From the NCBI GenBank assembly GCA_946894095.1, contig OX335647.2:19052001-19116000 (forward strand): a DNA stretch of 64,000 nucleotides, read 5' to 3'. A model generated the notes under the pieces. That model did not search any database. It saw nothing but the letters and a program-made list of their open reading frames with translations, and was not told where the DNA came from. Positions 22,191 through 34,640 of the stretch are shown here, one piece after another. Made by a program: the position numbers and the translations under genes. The DNA is from Incurvaria masculella. Lineage: Eukaryota > Arthropoda > Insecta > Lepidoptera > Incurvariidae. Positions within the stretch are counted from its first letter, which is position 1. The number at the start of each line of letters is the position of its first letter.

Positions 22191-23715
22191 CTCCTTCCTT
22201 ACTTTTCAATGGTAACAGCATAATTTATGAAGGTTTCGCTTAAAAATGTAAGAGTATAAATTCAAATGGTTTTTTTAAAATGGTTTTTATGTCGCCGCAT
22301 AAGCATTGAAATTCAAAGAGGAAATGCTATAAGTATTTTAGGGACAATGGCTGCCTCGGCAGACCTAGAGGAGATATTTTATTTATAATGCACATACTAT
22401 ATTCTCTATTTGTTTGAATAAAAAGCTAGTTTTTATGTTTATGTTATGTTTATTAGACGGTGAAGATAAGATTATGGATTTGCTTACTATTTTTTATTAG
22501 TAACTTATTTTACTCGATAAAATTTTTATTTTAATTGAATTTACACTCTGCAAATTGATGGAAAATCACTATAACCGCCGATTAAACGAATTATTTTGTT
22601 TTCTACAAGTATTTTTTACTTATCAATTTGCTGTGGTTCAATTACCTTGATTGCTGTTTCTTTAAGACGCATAAAACATTTAAAAATATTACCGTTTTTA
22701 TTGTGTTTCGATATCAGTTACCTAATAAGTGTTCGTAGCATAAGAAAAGCGACTTATCATACGGATCCCGTTGTCCCCATCCGTCCGGCAGCGTCGCCTC
22801 GTGTCCGAACTCTGATGGCTCCGCTCGGGCCAATAAAAAATATATCGCAACTTAAATTCGGTCCAAATCGTATGAATAACAAATTCGCAACTTTAGTGTG
22901 GCCTTTTGCATTAAACGGCGGAAATAAAAGTTTACTGTCTCTCTGTTATTCCGCTTTGATTGTTGCAATATTTCCGTATGATGGCTTTTATCGCACGCGC
23001 AGTGTTTTCAGCGTAGTGCTGAACTAAGCGACCACCGGCTAAGTTTAAGTGTATTGCATTGGTTTCACTTTTATTGGGCGAATATTGTATTGCATGCATG
23101 GGAGCTGAGGGTACAGGTGCAGGCAAATAACTAGAACCCTCGCGAGACGGCATCCCTCTCCGCATCTCATGGAGTACCCCGATGCGATCGAATAATGTGT
23201 AATTATTATTTAGCCGTTCGTATATTCGGATGTTTTAGTTCAATATTGTTTTGGAAAAAACGTTGAGTATTAAATCAAATTAATTAAACTTATTCATAGG
23301 CCTATTAATACTTCGAAATGTGTATGTGTTTATAAATCAAAATATAACATAATCACATTTTCCTAATTTCCTCCTATTTTCCTCTAGTTTGCGGTGACGC
23401 TTTGTTCCGGTTACCTCTTTCCCTAAAATATGATTCAGAGAGACGATGGCTGTACCCAGCGTTATGCTCATGAACCGGTGCTGTTTGTATAAACTGACTT
23501 GCTCCAATTGGCATCATATGCTGGCTGATTCTTTGCAAAATAACCTGCTATTTGTCACGATGATGACATTTGATGTATGGGATGAACTGTTGATTTGGTG
23601 AATTCATAATAATTTAGTGCAATTATTTACCTGTCTTTTTCTCTTATCATCAATGATATATATGTACTTATTAATATTGTTAAAAGGATTTTAAATAATT
23701 TATTTACATATACAG
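22191..23715. other. Gene-free; mixed CpG-rich block
   Basis: The longest ORF (22596-23027, 143 codons) has no domain and low-quality composition, so I read it as accidental. 22740-23060 combines CpG-rich sequence with AT cores such as 'ccaataaaaaatatatcgc' and looks more like regulatory DNA than coding. The rest is AT-rich. Confidence 0.35.
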
Positions 23716-23868
23716 GTATCAATAACTGGTGGGACGACGACATCAAGTGCGTCGGCGGAAAGCAGTGGTTCCGTATCGCTGAGGGCCGGGAGGACTGGAG
23801 AAAAATTGGAGAGGCGTATGTCCAGCAGTGGACGCAAACACGCTGACTGACTGACTGTATCAATAACT
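23716..23868 (+). mobile_element. RTE fragment with 12-bp target duplication
   Basis: A 129-bp RTE-LINE 3' fragment (23728-23856) encoding DDDIK, WFRIAEGREDW and GEAYVQQWTQ, with a (CTGA)n tail. It is flanked by direct repeats 'gtatcaataact' at 23716-23727 and 23857-23868. The perfect duplication and near-identity to 8752-8903 indicate a fairly recent, severely 5'-truncated retrotransposition event. Confidence 0.92.
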
Positions 23869-23906
23869 CGTAAGTATGTCTGCAAGTAATGACATTTTTG
23901 TAAACT

Positions 23907-24040
23907 AAGACTAAGTGGACGTTGAAAAAAAATCCATTCAAATTTCTTGCCAATTCTTCTTCGCTTTGAATGTGGAACTTGGCTAATGATAAAATATTAC
24001 AAATCCGAGTGTATTGTACTGCCTATCGATGAAAAACCAA
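23907..24040 (+). repeat. LINE-like 3' tail repeat, copy 2
   Basis: Matches 4553-4715: 'gactaagtggacgttgaaaa', 'ttcttgccaattcttcttcg', 'ggctaatgataaaatatt', 'acaaatccgagtg', 'ctgcctatcgatgaa'. The (AATAC)n tail is not preserved. The RTE fragment at 23728 lies just upstream. Confidence 0.6.
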
Positions 24041-24844
24041 CAAAAAACCAACTTCCATTCCCTAACGTTCCTGATCCAACTCAATTTACATTATTTACTT
24101 AACTCGAGCAATAATCCTCTACAATTCACTCGCAAGCACGGAAACTCGAAGGCGCTCCCGAAGTAACCCATAAAAACGAAAACAAATTACTACGCGCCGG
24201 GGCCCTCCGCTTTCCCCAAAAAAGGCAGACAATTAAAAACAATGTCTGCAGCGGAAAACTTCAGTGGCCGTTCCTCAGAATGATATAATGTCACTCCGGT
24301 CGCGTCCCCCCGCGCCTCCCCGCACCCGGCGGGACGCTTACCCACCCCCTCGTGAAATAGTAAACATCTTCCATTATAGCAGACGTCAAGGTTTGAAGAT
24401 TTAGTGGCCGCCTTGAGTAGAATGGCCAATGTCGCACCCCGCACCCCCCCCCCACCCCCGCCGGCGACGACGCGGAGATTCCCTGAATTAGTGCCCCGAT
24501 AAAGTACAAAAGTGCTTTATAGTGCGAGGCGACGGCGGCATTGTTTTTCGGAGACTGAGTGGAATTACGCGGAACTAATGTGATTGTTTAAAGTTCTAAT
24601 AAATTAACTTAGTCCATTTACATTTCCTCACTTTATTCCCGACTCTATTCTAAATTCTCTGGATCATAAGGAATGAAAATGATAATCATAATTGGTCCTC
24701 TAAAATGAATTCAATTTTATCGAGACTTTAGAAGATAGAAATAGAAAGAGTTTTAAAATTTTTTAAAAGTATAAGATGTACTTGCGATATTTATATTTTT
24801 GACATAGACATAGCATAACGATTCTTGACATGTTCAAGTGTAGG
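24041..24844. other. Gene-free; CpG-rich with C-run
   Basis: 24120-24560 is CpG-rich, with an 18-base region dominated by C at about 24443-24459. The overlapping minus-strand ORFs (24190-24444, 24291-24509) are low-complexity shadows. It is a candidate promoter or CpG island without a visible gene. Confidence 0.35.
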
Positions 24845-24893
24845 TTACCTACATATGAATGCAATAAAATAATACAATACAATACATCCTGGT
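24845..24893 (+). repeat. (AATAC)n LINE-tail remnant
   Basis: 'gaatgcaataaaataatac', then 'aatacaatac', matches the end of the repeat at 4553-4715. Only the terminal portion is present. Confidence 0.45.
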
Positions 24894-27446
24894 AACCAAA
24901 GTTGCCATATTACGTGAAACAAGAATTCCCGCGCAAAAAATTCGAAATCTATTAACGGAACACGCGAGAAAGGAATCTTATATTTTTGAGAAATCTATAG
25001 AAAAATGTATTATATTTTAATAATAAAATAAAAATAATGTCTACCGAAATCAAATTAACGTTGAAGTACGTTTGTCCTTGAGCGCATTTATTTTATTTGA
25101 GGTAAAATTTTATTTGTTTTATAGCTAACAAAATAATCAGTAAAGAATGCTGCAGAATAGTTGATTCATTAACTTCTCCATAACCGAAACAAAACAAAAC
25201 GAAAGACATCATCTTTACTAATAAACTAATTAAGCTTACTACATTAATAAATAGATAGATTATATGGAATAAGTAGTGCAGGTAGCATATAGTATATAAA
25301 TACTAGAAACTAAATTCAACGAAACGGAAAAATATATTTGTTCTACAAAAAATGTACATACTTTGTGTAAATTAACTCTTTAATGCTTTTGTTTAAAAAA
25401 ATAAGTTCCGAAACAAAAGCAAACATTTCAAATAATATGCAAATAACCAGGCACAATGTAACGATACGCAAAAACGGAAATTGTTATTTATGACTCTCTT
25501 TTACAACTCCCAAATATTTTACGGTCGTCATCCTGTCATCTAAACTAACAACCTTGCAAAAACAATATCCATAAAGTCGCTATCAGGATACCTCTTACCG
25601 AAAGACATAAATTTGTCGAATTATTGTACTTTTTTTTTGACAATCGCCTTGTATAAACAATGTCATAAATAAATGTATGACATTAATGCATTGACGGCAA
25701 GTTGAAAGATCGTTAAGGCAAGTTTGGTAATTTATGTATAACATCTCGATAGTAAACTATGATTTTTTTTCTGAATGCCAGTGCAATTCCAAAAGTAATG
25801 AATAGGAATTGGTGAAATTGTATTTATCCACATCGACATCAGTAAATATGTATAGAAAACATACATGTATACATATAATGTATGCAACGCAGGTAAAGCG
25901 TTAAGTTTATTTATGTTTAATGTTAAAACATGTATTGTAGGAGGCATTGATTACTGGAGGAGGGACTGTAGGAGTTTTCCAAATGATCATAGAGCCGATG
26001 GCGTAATAAGTATACGCGATTCCTGGTTCAAGTCTAGCCTTCCACTATACTATATGAATAAAATCGTTTTTACTGCTTTCTTTATTATTTAATGTGTAAT
26101 TACATCACGGTCGATCGAGTTCGTTGAACTCTATTCGAAAAATATTCATTTCTGAATTTAAAATCTATAAAACTATTAATCACCATGATATTGTTTAAAT
26201 TGTGTGAAACCATTAAATGAAATTCAAGGTATTTTTTATTTTAAAAAACTCGACCTTATTCAACTCATTCAGTTTGTTGAATCACTTTGCGAATTCAACC
26301 ATTTAGCATCCACACATATTTAGGAGCCCTGTGACTGGCCTACAGTTTTTTTCCGTTCAGTATTTTTTATGGAACACATTTAAAAAAAAAACAACCTAGT
26401 CATGAATTAGTCGAGGACTTTTTTTTTATTTCCTCAAAATTAGATCAAATGTATTCAAAGTAAATTACTCAAAGATTCGATCTCAAAAGTTTGATAAATT
26501 GGTCAGTTTCAAATAAGTTCAAGGCAACGAGAAAAAACCACAAGGCATTTAATGATTTTTCCATATTAACGGCTAAGCCTCAAACTTTCAATACATTTTT
26601 CAATTTCAATATTTTCAAGATCAATCGCTCAACGGGTCGATATCAAAGATTCTAAAAATCGTTTGCTTTCAAAATTGATGAAGATCAGTGGTTGTACGGC
26701 TCGGTCTTTCCATACATTGTTCTATTTAAATGTGTTAAAAGTTTTCTCTTAGACTTTCGATACATTGTTCAATTCCAAATATATTTCAACCACTCAACAG
26801 ATGGTTAATCGTTTTTGAAATTTGAAGACAGCGCGTCTCATAGTAGGCGTGCTAGATGGCAAATCTGCTTCCTTTTTGATCCGAAACTAGAACGAAAGAT
26901 ATTTTTTGTTTATCAGAAAACTACCATCGCAATACAAGACATGGTTTCTTGAGCCTAGCTAAAGCCTACATCGCCCGGTTGTTTAGACAATAGTTTATGG
27001 TTTACGCGACAGATTGACGCGATAAGAGAAGTTAAGCTTTTATGGATACAGTTAGCTCATACGATATCTCTTGTCATCGCGCTATATCACGCCAGGACGG
27101 CGCACAAAGCAAACATTTTACGTAGTTTACTACAGCACGTTCCTTTGGCAGATGGTTCACTTGGATCATTTCACCTTTGAATACTTATAATAACGGGTTT
27201 TGACTATTCAGTATTGAGTATTTGTGCAAAACATTTTGTAATAATTTTATCTTCATTTGAGGATAACCAAAAAGTGAATAAGCCGGCCCAATAGTACCGT
27301 TATTATCCTAAAATAATTTCAATTGCACCCCCATTTGGTTGGTCTATTGCGTTGTGCATAAAACGTAAAAAAAATCTTATTACGTTAAGAGGATATATTA
27401 TTCGATGATTCATATTTTTTTTACTTTCTCATACTCATTCCTCTAC
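24894..27446. other. Gene-free AT-rich stretch
   Basis: No gene recognised. 25930-26045 includes 'ggttcaagtctagcc', possibly a degraded SINE B box. 26220-26830 holds loosely repeated phrases ('caatacatttttcaatttc', 'gatacattgttcaattcc') that may be an old tandem. All are too degenerate to name. Confidence 0.35.
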
Positions 27447-27592
27447 CGCACCGCCAGGACATGGAACTGTCTACCGGCGGATGTCTTTCCTTACATCTTA
27501 TAACCTGGAAATATTCAAACGTAATATAAACAAGCTGGATAAATCAGCAAGAGTTCACAAACCCGCTGGTGTGGTGCCTCGCTGAGCGTGGT
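27447..27592 (+). pseudogene. LINE reverse-transcriptase C-terminal relic
   Basis: Plus-strand codons give RTARTWNCLPADVFP and, after a one-base frameshift near 27492, SYNLEIFKRNINKL. This is the usual C-terminal tail motif ('R.. WN.LP..VFP..Y.L..FK..I...L') of insect LINE reverse transcriptases. It ends near the stop at about 27584. Only about 50 codons remain, so it is a dead fragment. Clade not resolved. Confidence 0.65.
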
Positions 27593-30500
27593 TTCACGAG
27601 GTGAGGTGGATTTCGCTTATCTGAGTACCGTTGGAATTGTCGTTACATGATATTTGATTTTTATAATTTGGGAAAATATAGCTTAAAATATAAAGACGCG
27701 CAGAGTCAAGTGACGGATATGACTAAAATTGTTTCATATTAAATGTACTGACATGTCTTTTTTGTTGAAAAAAATCGAAATTGCTATGTAGATTCAAAAC
27801 AATGATTTGAGGATATTTTTTAAGTTTTATTTTGAAATAATCAGAAAAAGTTAAGAAATATAATCGACAAAGAAAAAGAAAAAAAATTGGTATTTGTCCA
27901 GGTTTTCGACGCCTCGTTCACTTAACAATCTATAAATGTACAGGTTCTCATCCTTTGATGAAGGAAAACTAGAGATATTATAAAGATTGAACAAAAACTA
28001 TTTTCACATTGCATGAGTCCAAATTCCAAAAGTTGTCTCATCGGTTAGATATGTTCCATCTCTCTCTAATTAGCGGTTAACGTCTCGCTCTGTTCGTTTT
28101 CTAAGCACAGCCCGCTATGCTAGCCAGTGTTTTTTGAAATATTTATTTTTTATTACCTTATTTATATTATATTATTATATTATTACCTTACACGTTCATA
28201 CCTGATAAAAAAATATTTTTAATCTCAATGCGGTGTGATTTCAATATGAAGATTACCTACGTGTTCTGTGGCTTCTCTATGACAAGGTAGCGACATGACA
28301 CAGCAAAGCAGGCGCGTGCCTTTGCTTACCATATCTTAAATCATGTTTTATATAGCAGTAGCTCAATTCAACTGCATCACACCTAGTAAGGATTTGGTGT
28401 CATTGTTATAGTAATAACCGAAAAATAGTCCTTAAATGAGGGGCGTGGAAATACGGTCTCACTCCTGTAGCCTAATAAAATTTAGTTAATGTTTAATATC
28501 ATTAATATTGTAATTTTTTTTAAACGTTATTTTTTTTGACACATCGACACGTCGACACGTTCGACACGTCGTTATTTTTTTTGTAAACGTCAAATATTCT
28601 TGAACCATTTAAAGATTTTTATTTTACTAGTTTGACTTGATTAAATTTTCCGTTATATATAATTTCATTTGAATTTGAAATTTTTGTAGTAAAAATATTG
28701 CAGCTATTGGAAAAACTCTGACACTCAAAAAACATCTGAGAAAATTCATTATGGTTCTCGATTTCGGAATAAAATCATCTTTCGATGAGATTTGGTTAAT
28801 GTCGACCCAAGCGACATTTAATACCCAGAAATATACGATTTCGGCAGTTAAAATTATACGACATTTAAATCGACGGCTGGTGCCCGGTGTTAGGGTCATT
28901 CTTTGGAATCGAACTCTTGACACGGAGATGTTCGGTGCGGCGACGCAATATGTGAGCACTCCGATTTTCGCTAATATTTACTAAATATAAGTAAACGGTA
29001 CCTACATAAACATTATCATTATTAAATTATATGTTTGCTGCACTTAATCACAGGCCGTTATTTAATTATCACCTTTCTCCTCGGTAATAAGTCAGTAATA
29101 TCTATAAACTTAGTTAAGCTAACCTATTTAGAAAATATGTAATCATACGCAATCAAATAAGGAAAAGAATAATACCCTAGCAAATTTTATCAAACCTTTC
29201 TAATCTTATTATAATATTAACAGCAAATTAGAAGGTTATTCTTAAACCTTAATTTACCATATATTTAAAATATCCTGTGACATGTTTTTAGACTTGGTTA
29301 TTTTTAAATCAATCTGCTTTAATTCACTCTGAAACTTTTAATGAAAAACCGGTATGGATGGCTGTGCTGAGGAAGTGTTGATAAAAATAAATCAGCGCTT
29401 CGTGAAAACCAAGCTTAATGATATGTAATTTAATTTAGCTATCGCAGTTCAATGAGTTACTCCATACAATAAATACAAAATACGAAAATATGTTTAGAAT
29501 ATGTAAGAATTCATTCGACACGTAAGTTAGGTATTGCCTAGTATTTCGCAGGCCACTAATTTTAAGCTTGAAGCCTGTACCTATTATTATTTTTAAACTT
29601 AGGTGATTCAAAATTCTTGGGTATAAACCACCAATTTATCCAAATGCACATACATATTTGCGACATTCTCGAATTTGGACCGTTCTGTAAAAAGCCATAC
29701 AATTTCTAAAACACTTCTCAACACCAAACGCATGGTAACTTTATTTGAAAAGAAGGACTATTGTACTACAAAAATTTTTTATGAATGGACACACACACCC
29801 GATTTGTTGACAATTGATTTTTTACTAGAAAATATTGGTTATATTTGTGTGTAAGTACATTATTATTGCTATGTATTAAGCTGGTCCACCAAAAATTTAA
29901 TTTTCAATCTTTGATTAAGACCAATGAAGTTTCCTCGCGGATTCATATTTACTGAGTTAATGAAATTCTAGGTTTTGTAACTTTTTAAATGAACCGCATT
30001 AAAATCAAACAAGTTGTCAGGGGAAAGACAGACAGAAAGATCCCAGATGAGGGAATCGGTAACAGTTACAATATTGATTTTGATACTACATTTATCATTT
30101 TCATGCATTTTTAAGTAACTAAATTTTACATAAACAGTGTGCTAAGGAAGTGCTAACTTTTACACTAATGTTTTTGATAGTAGATGCCTGCGACTCTACT
30201 TGCATTTAAGTCCAACGAAAAACTGTTGGTTTTTCTCCGATTTTTCTCGATAAACCTTTGGATAATTTAGCGCGATAATAAGTAACTTTGATGGGAAGAA
30301 CAGGTATCGCTTCAAAAATCGACTAAGGAGTTCTCATATACGGACAGACATGCAGACAAACTGGCAGGCTTCACATTCATGCAGATTAAAAAGATTATTT
30401 AAACCAAATTTAAATCTTTCAATGAGGAACCTATCGACTTTATATCGTGAAACACGTGAAATAAGTTGGTGGAATCCGATCGAATTTAAGCTCGCAGATA

Positions 30501-32162
30501 ATATTGGCAAAAAGGCGATGATTGTGAAAGGCTTTTACGGCAACCGATTGAGAAACCCATACTGTGGCTATTCTCCGGACGGCCATTTTAACTGCAAGAG
30601 AGCGGTGCCGACGTAGGGGTCAAAATAATGTGTGATCAAGCGCACACTTTGAACATTGTGAAAATATATTTGGATACGTTTTATCCGTTGTGAAAGTGTA
30701 TCGGTTCGGGTGAAGTGAAAGGTTTTTTTAAGTGGGCCGCTTTACTTACACAATTCGATTTGGGATGGTTTTGTTCGAAGCGTAATAATACATTTAAATA
30801 ATGCAGATTTCAATGGATTAAAATAAGTCTAGAATTAAAACTTTTTCAAAATAAGATTAACTTCTAAAATAAATATTAATTGAACACAATAAAATAAAAA
30901 ATAATGAATCATATATTCGAAAATTCATATATAGTTGTTGTTTTATTGTTTATCTATCTTCCATCTTCAATTCACGAAGAACTGACAAAACACTTTGCCC
31001 ATAATTTTTTCAATGTCAACTTAGCCTAAGTTTACAAAAACGTTTTTTCATTGCTTACATTTCATTGCTTACAGATACACAAGGTTTTGGTAACAGTCCG
31101 TTTAATTACCATTTATTTACCATAGATGATAGGAGAAAAACACAGTTAACAACAATGAATTAATATGAATTGAGTGCAACAGTACATGTTGAATATATTT
31201 TTTTTTGAAATACCGTTCCCGCCATCAAACAGCACCCGTTCACCCGGCATCACGCCGGGTCCACCCATCGCCTCTCTTAACCATATTTTAAGAAGAGAGG
31301 TGACCCGAATCTAGAGTCACCGCAAGGTAACAAGAAAATATTGTGAAACATTAGCCCTTTTAGTTTTAATACTATTATTTTTGTCATGAACTACTGCAGT
31401 ATATACATCTTGTACCAAATACAAATTACCCGGTGCAGTGTTCATATTCCAGATAACCCTAGTATACGCAGCAGTCGCGTCGAATAGACCAATTCGATAA
31501 AGACCTAGCCAGCAGTAGGAAGAAAGAAGGCTGTAATCCACAGTTTGATATGATTGTTCTCTCAAACCTACTCCTCCCTCCTCACACACAACCTCACACA
31601 AGAACCCTCACATCCTTTATCTTTCACACACACATACCTACCTCACTTATCATCCCTCTGTTTAAATTTGCCAAAAAACACACTATTTTTTCCGGAATTA
31701 AGATAAGTTTTTTAAAGCGGACTTTTTTTCACAGACACTTTTAAGCGGCATCATCCAAATTTCCATTGAAAAAGAGAATTACAGTAGGTATTCGTCTGAA
31801 AACCTGCGAGGCTGATCCCGTTTATCACAAACTAATGATACCTTCATACATAATATATCGACACACTAATGAGAAGGCCATGTTCAACTAGTGTTAACGG
31901 CTGCGCAGAAACAAAACTGTATCGGATTTGGTTGCTGCACACCGCTGGCGCTTGGAAGGAGAAGGGCTCGACTCGCCCCGAAGGCTGTAATTTTTTGTAC
32001 TTTTCCTATTCCTAATTTATTGTTTAATGCATTGTTTGTTTCAGGTAATTTAGCCAGATTATGAGTAGCCTAGATTTATAGGAAGAATCAAGCCAACCTT
32101 ATCGTAAAATAAATTAGGAACTACTTGTATTATTTTATACAAGTAGATCCTAGTTATAAGTC
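27593..32162. other. Long gene-free stretch
   Basis: About 4.6 kb of AT-rich, mainly single-copy DNA. Short ORFs (28627-28959, 28751-28984, 30350-30616, 31317-31601, 31550-31744) overlap on opposite strands or lack any domain. 28538-28572 carries a small 'cgacacgt' direct repeat. 28890-28950 has a tRNA-like B box on the minus strand ('gagttcgattcc'), possibly an old SINE head. 31270-31301 contains a short hairpin ('cctctctt', 'aagagagg'). Confidence 0.4.
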
Positions 32163-32352
32163 AGCCTCGGCAGCCCAAAGGCGCGACGCTTTGCGATTCG
32201 ATAAGCTCGGTGAAGCACCTCTGAGCACGGTTGGGTTCTGGATGGGAGACCATTTTCAACCGTTGAGACTGGGTCTTGCCATGGAACCTAGGTCCCACGT
32301 GGTGTATCAGTCTAATGACTTGACAGTCGTTATGAAATTAGCCATCCATGAC
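32163..32352 (+). mobile_element. SINE copy 4, 5S-rRNA-type head
   Basis: The head contains 'gaagcacctctgagcacgg' followed by 'ttctggatgggagacc'. This corresponds to the internal promoter region of insect 5S rRNA genes (box A 'TTAAGCA..', then the intermediate element and box C 'TGGATGGGTGACC'). After 'caaccgttgagactgg' the sequence jumps to the SINE tail ('gccatggaacctaggtccc', 'gtggtgtatcagtctaatg', 'attagccatccatgac'). The central body is thus deleted. This is a SINE with a 5S-derived pol III promoter, not a functional 5S gene: only the internal segment matches. Confidence 0.8.
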
Positions 32353-32730
32353 CAAGTATATAAAACGTTCCCACGTTCTTACGGAACATTAGATTCTTTT
32401 TACACTAAATTATGAAATGACTTTGTATGGAAAGTCTAACTTTTTATTTATAGGATATTTAGCAAAAAGTTATTGAACTGTTTTGTTTATTTTAATCCCA
32501 ATAATTATTTCACAAATTTAATGTACTGGCCAACCAACCGATTACGACAACCTATTTTATGCAAATATCAATTTGCCAGTGAAATAGCATAGTGAACGCA
32601 GATGTCGAACAGCTCATTTCGGCTCACTTTTGTAATTATATCGAGACGAAAAAGTGATATAAATGTGGATCCGCCTCCTCAACTTGAGACAAATTAATGA
32701 CTTCCTCTATAGAAACTAAAACAAAGAAAA
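32353..32730. other. AT-rich, nothing recognised
   Basis: No gene or repeat seen. Confidence 0.3.
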
Positions 32731-33212
32731 CGGAACACAGCAATGCTGAGGCAATAACTCACAATGTATATTTAAATACTTGTTTATTGTTCGAAAACTA
32801 TTCCATTAAATAGAATGGAATTTATCATCTAAATATCATAGAAATTATACTTTGCTCCAATGCTCATCCAAAATGTTGAATAAATTGGTAAATCAGGTAG
32901 AATTAGTAAATGTTTACAAACAAAAACGTTCTATCTCTTTCTAAGTCTAACAATAATTAATTCTAACAAAATGTGTACCAATCAATTAAATCGGAACACA
33001 GCAACGCTGAAGCAAAAACTCACAATGTATTTTTAAATACTTTTTTATTGATCGAAAATTAATTCATTTAAATAGAATAGAAATAATAATCCAAATATCA
33101 TATAAATTATACTTTGCTCTTCAATGTTTATCAAAAATGTTTTATAAATTGGTAAATCAGGTGGAAAGAGTAAATATTTACAAACACAAACTTTCTATCT
33201 CATTCTAAGTTG
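32731..33212 (+). repeat. Tandem duplication, 261-bp period
   Basis: Two units start at 'cggaacacagcaatgctgag' (32731) and 'cggaacacagcaacgctgaa' (32992). Both continue with 'actcacaatgtat', 'aaatact', 'tttattg', 'aattatactttgctc', 'attggtaaatcaggt', 'tttacaaacaaa' and 'ctatctc'. They share most positions but carry scattered substitutions and small indels. The units are non-coding, and no third unit is present. Confidence 0.9.
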
Positions 33213-33245
33213 AATAAGCGCAATTGGTTATAAATGCAAGCTATT

Positions 33246-33452
33246 GCATGGTTCTGAATACATTTTAAAACTCTAGGTGGTAGATTTTCATCTCGTCCGG
33301 GTTGGTACCATCGCACTATATGTAAATATTGTCGAAGCGGCAATGCTTCATTATCCGTGTTATCCTTTCAGTTAAATATTGCTGTGTTTATAAAAGGAAG
33401 GTCATGGCACCTTACTTTTACGAGCATCCGGCGTGTTGGGCTAAAATCTAAA
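33246..33452 (+). mobile_element. SINE copy 5, body and tail
   Basis: Begins 'catggttctgaatac' and follows the SINE body: 'aactctaggtggtag', 'gtccgggttggtaccatcgc', 'gaagcggcaatg', 'ttatccgtgtt', 'gaaggtcatggcacc', 'tacgagcatccggcg'. The pol III head is missing and the tail is cut before 'attagccatccatg'. Confidence 0.7.
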
Positions 33453-34011
33453 TAAAAATATGGGGATGAAGTAACTTACCATTTCGGATCTGTAAAACAG
33501 AAATTAAATTTTAACGATATAATTTGAGTTATCGCATTACATTATCGGGCTGTTTACAAAATAATATTAATATTTTGCGTCGCGCCCATCTTTTCGTCCG
33601 ACTCCTGACGGTGACTGACGACCCCTTTGATGTGTCGCTTCTAATTGAATGAAATAAGGCAAAAGACTTTGATAGAAACGCCGACAGCCAATGCTACAAT
33701 GGTGTGCCAACTGACAGATTAATTCCTGCCGAATTAAAAGTAACGTAGACTTATTACATTTCATAAACCAACGTCGTTATATCAATAGAAGAAAATGTAA
33801 GAATTGCTTACTTTCAAATAAAACAGCGTCATCACGGCACTAAAAGTAGTTACCGATTTTACAAGAGCATTGGCGAGCGTGGCTTGTTCAGTTAAATTCT
33901 GAAATTGGTACCACAGAGATTCGTCTAAAAGCGGGACTGCTTTCTAATCTGTGACAATAAAAAAAAATCGGCTTATTTTCAAAACCTTATTAGCAAAGTT
34001 TTGTTTTATGT
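33453..34011. other. No recognised feature
   Basis: Mixed sequence without gene signature. Confidence 0.3.
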
Positions 34012-34640
34012 AACTGGACATGGATGGCTAATACTAAACTGAACGTCAGATTTTAACCTAACACAGCACACTAGGTGCCATGCCGGCTAAATGGAACTGA
34101 ATGTAAAACACGGATAGTTTTCATTTCCACTTCGACCATCGTTCATTTCATTTCATTTCATTTCATTTTTATTTATCCTATAGGTACATTACATACACTC
34201 AGATACGTCAGATGGTTGCAAGAAGTAACATACAAATTTTTACACTAGATCACTACTACTATACATCTCATATAAACATGTCTATTATTATAAAGTTTTA
34301 CTTTCATCATCAGCTGTAAAGAGGCCTTGTCATAAATAGAGAGTCAGATAAAAAAGAATACATTAATTATTAGATTGTCCAATGGAAAGAGATCGACTCA
34401 TTGGTAGACTAACATTTTAACATCGTCAGCTGTAAATAGGCTTTGTCAATGATTAAAATTCAATGCGATGGTACCAACGTTGGTGGGATTAACCCTACTA
34501 CTAGGTAGTACTAAGAACTGAAGTGGACCTACAGTTTTACCTGGAATCCGAACCACGGCCAACCTCAACGGTTGAAAAATGGTCACCCATCCAGAACCCT
34601 ACCACGCTCAGAGGTGCTTAATCTGCTTATCAAATCGCAC
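34012..34640 (-). mobile_element. SINE copy 6, 5S head, interrupted
   Basis: Minus-strand SINE in two parts. The tail and part of the body are at 34012-34148 ('catggatggctaatac', 'gccatgccggctaaatgg', 'cttcgaccatcgttcat'). The rest of the body and the 5S-type head are at 34457-34640 ('caatgcgatggtaccaacg', 'cctacagttttacctgg', 'ggtcacccatccagaa', 'gctcagaggtgcttaat'). Read on the minus strand, the head holds TTAAGCACC and TGGATGGGTGACC, the clearest 5S-like block in the window. About 310 bp of another element sits between the two parts. Confidence 0.82.
34149..34456 (-). mobile_element. LINE 3' end inserted in SINE
   Basis: On the minus strand it ends in 'ggataaataaaaatgaaatg' and an (ATGAA)n microsatellite, a usual 3' terminus of CR1/L2/jockey-type LINEs. 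The internal part is untranslated-region-like with no reverse-transcriptase motif. It splits the SINE at the point that reads 'gttcattcaatgcg' in the uninterrupted copy at 62840. Confidence 0.55.

Noticed and set aside
22596..23027. 143-codon plus-strand ORF
   Set aside because: No domain, signal or family resemblance; composition changes along its length and the region reads more like mixed CpG/AT regulatory DNA.
31317..31601. 94-codon minus-strand ORF
   Set aside because: No motif or repeat support; probably accidental.
34560..34640. 5S rRNA gene
   Set aside because: Only the internal promoter segment resembles 5S; the outer helices are absent and a SINE body follows.
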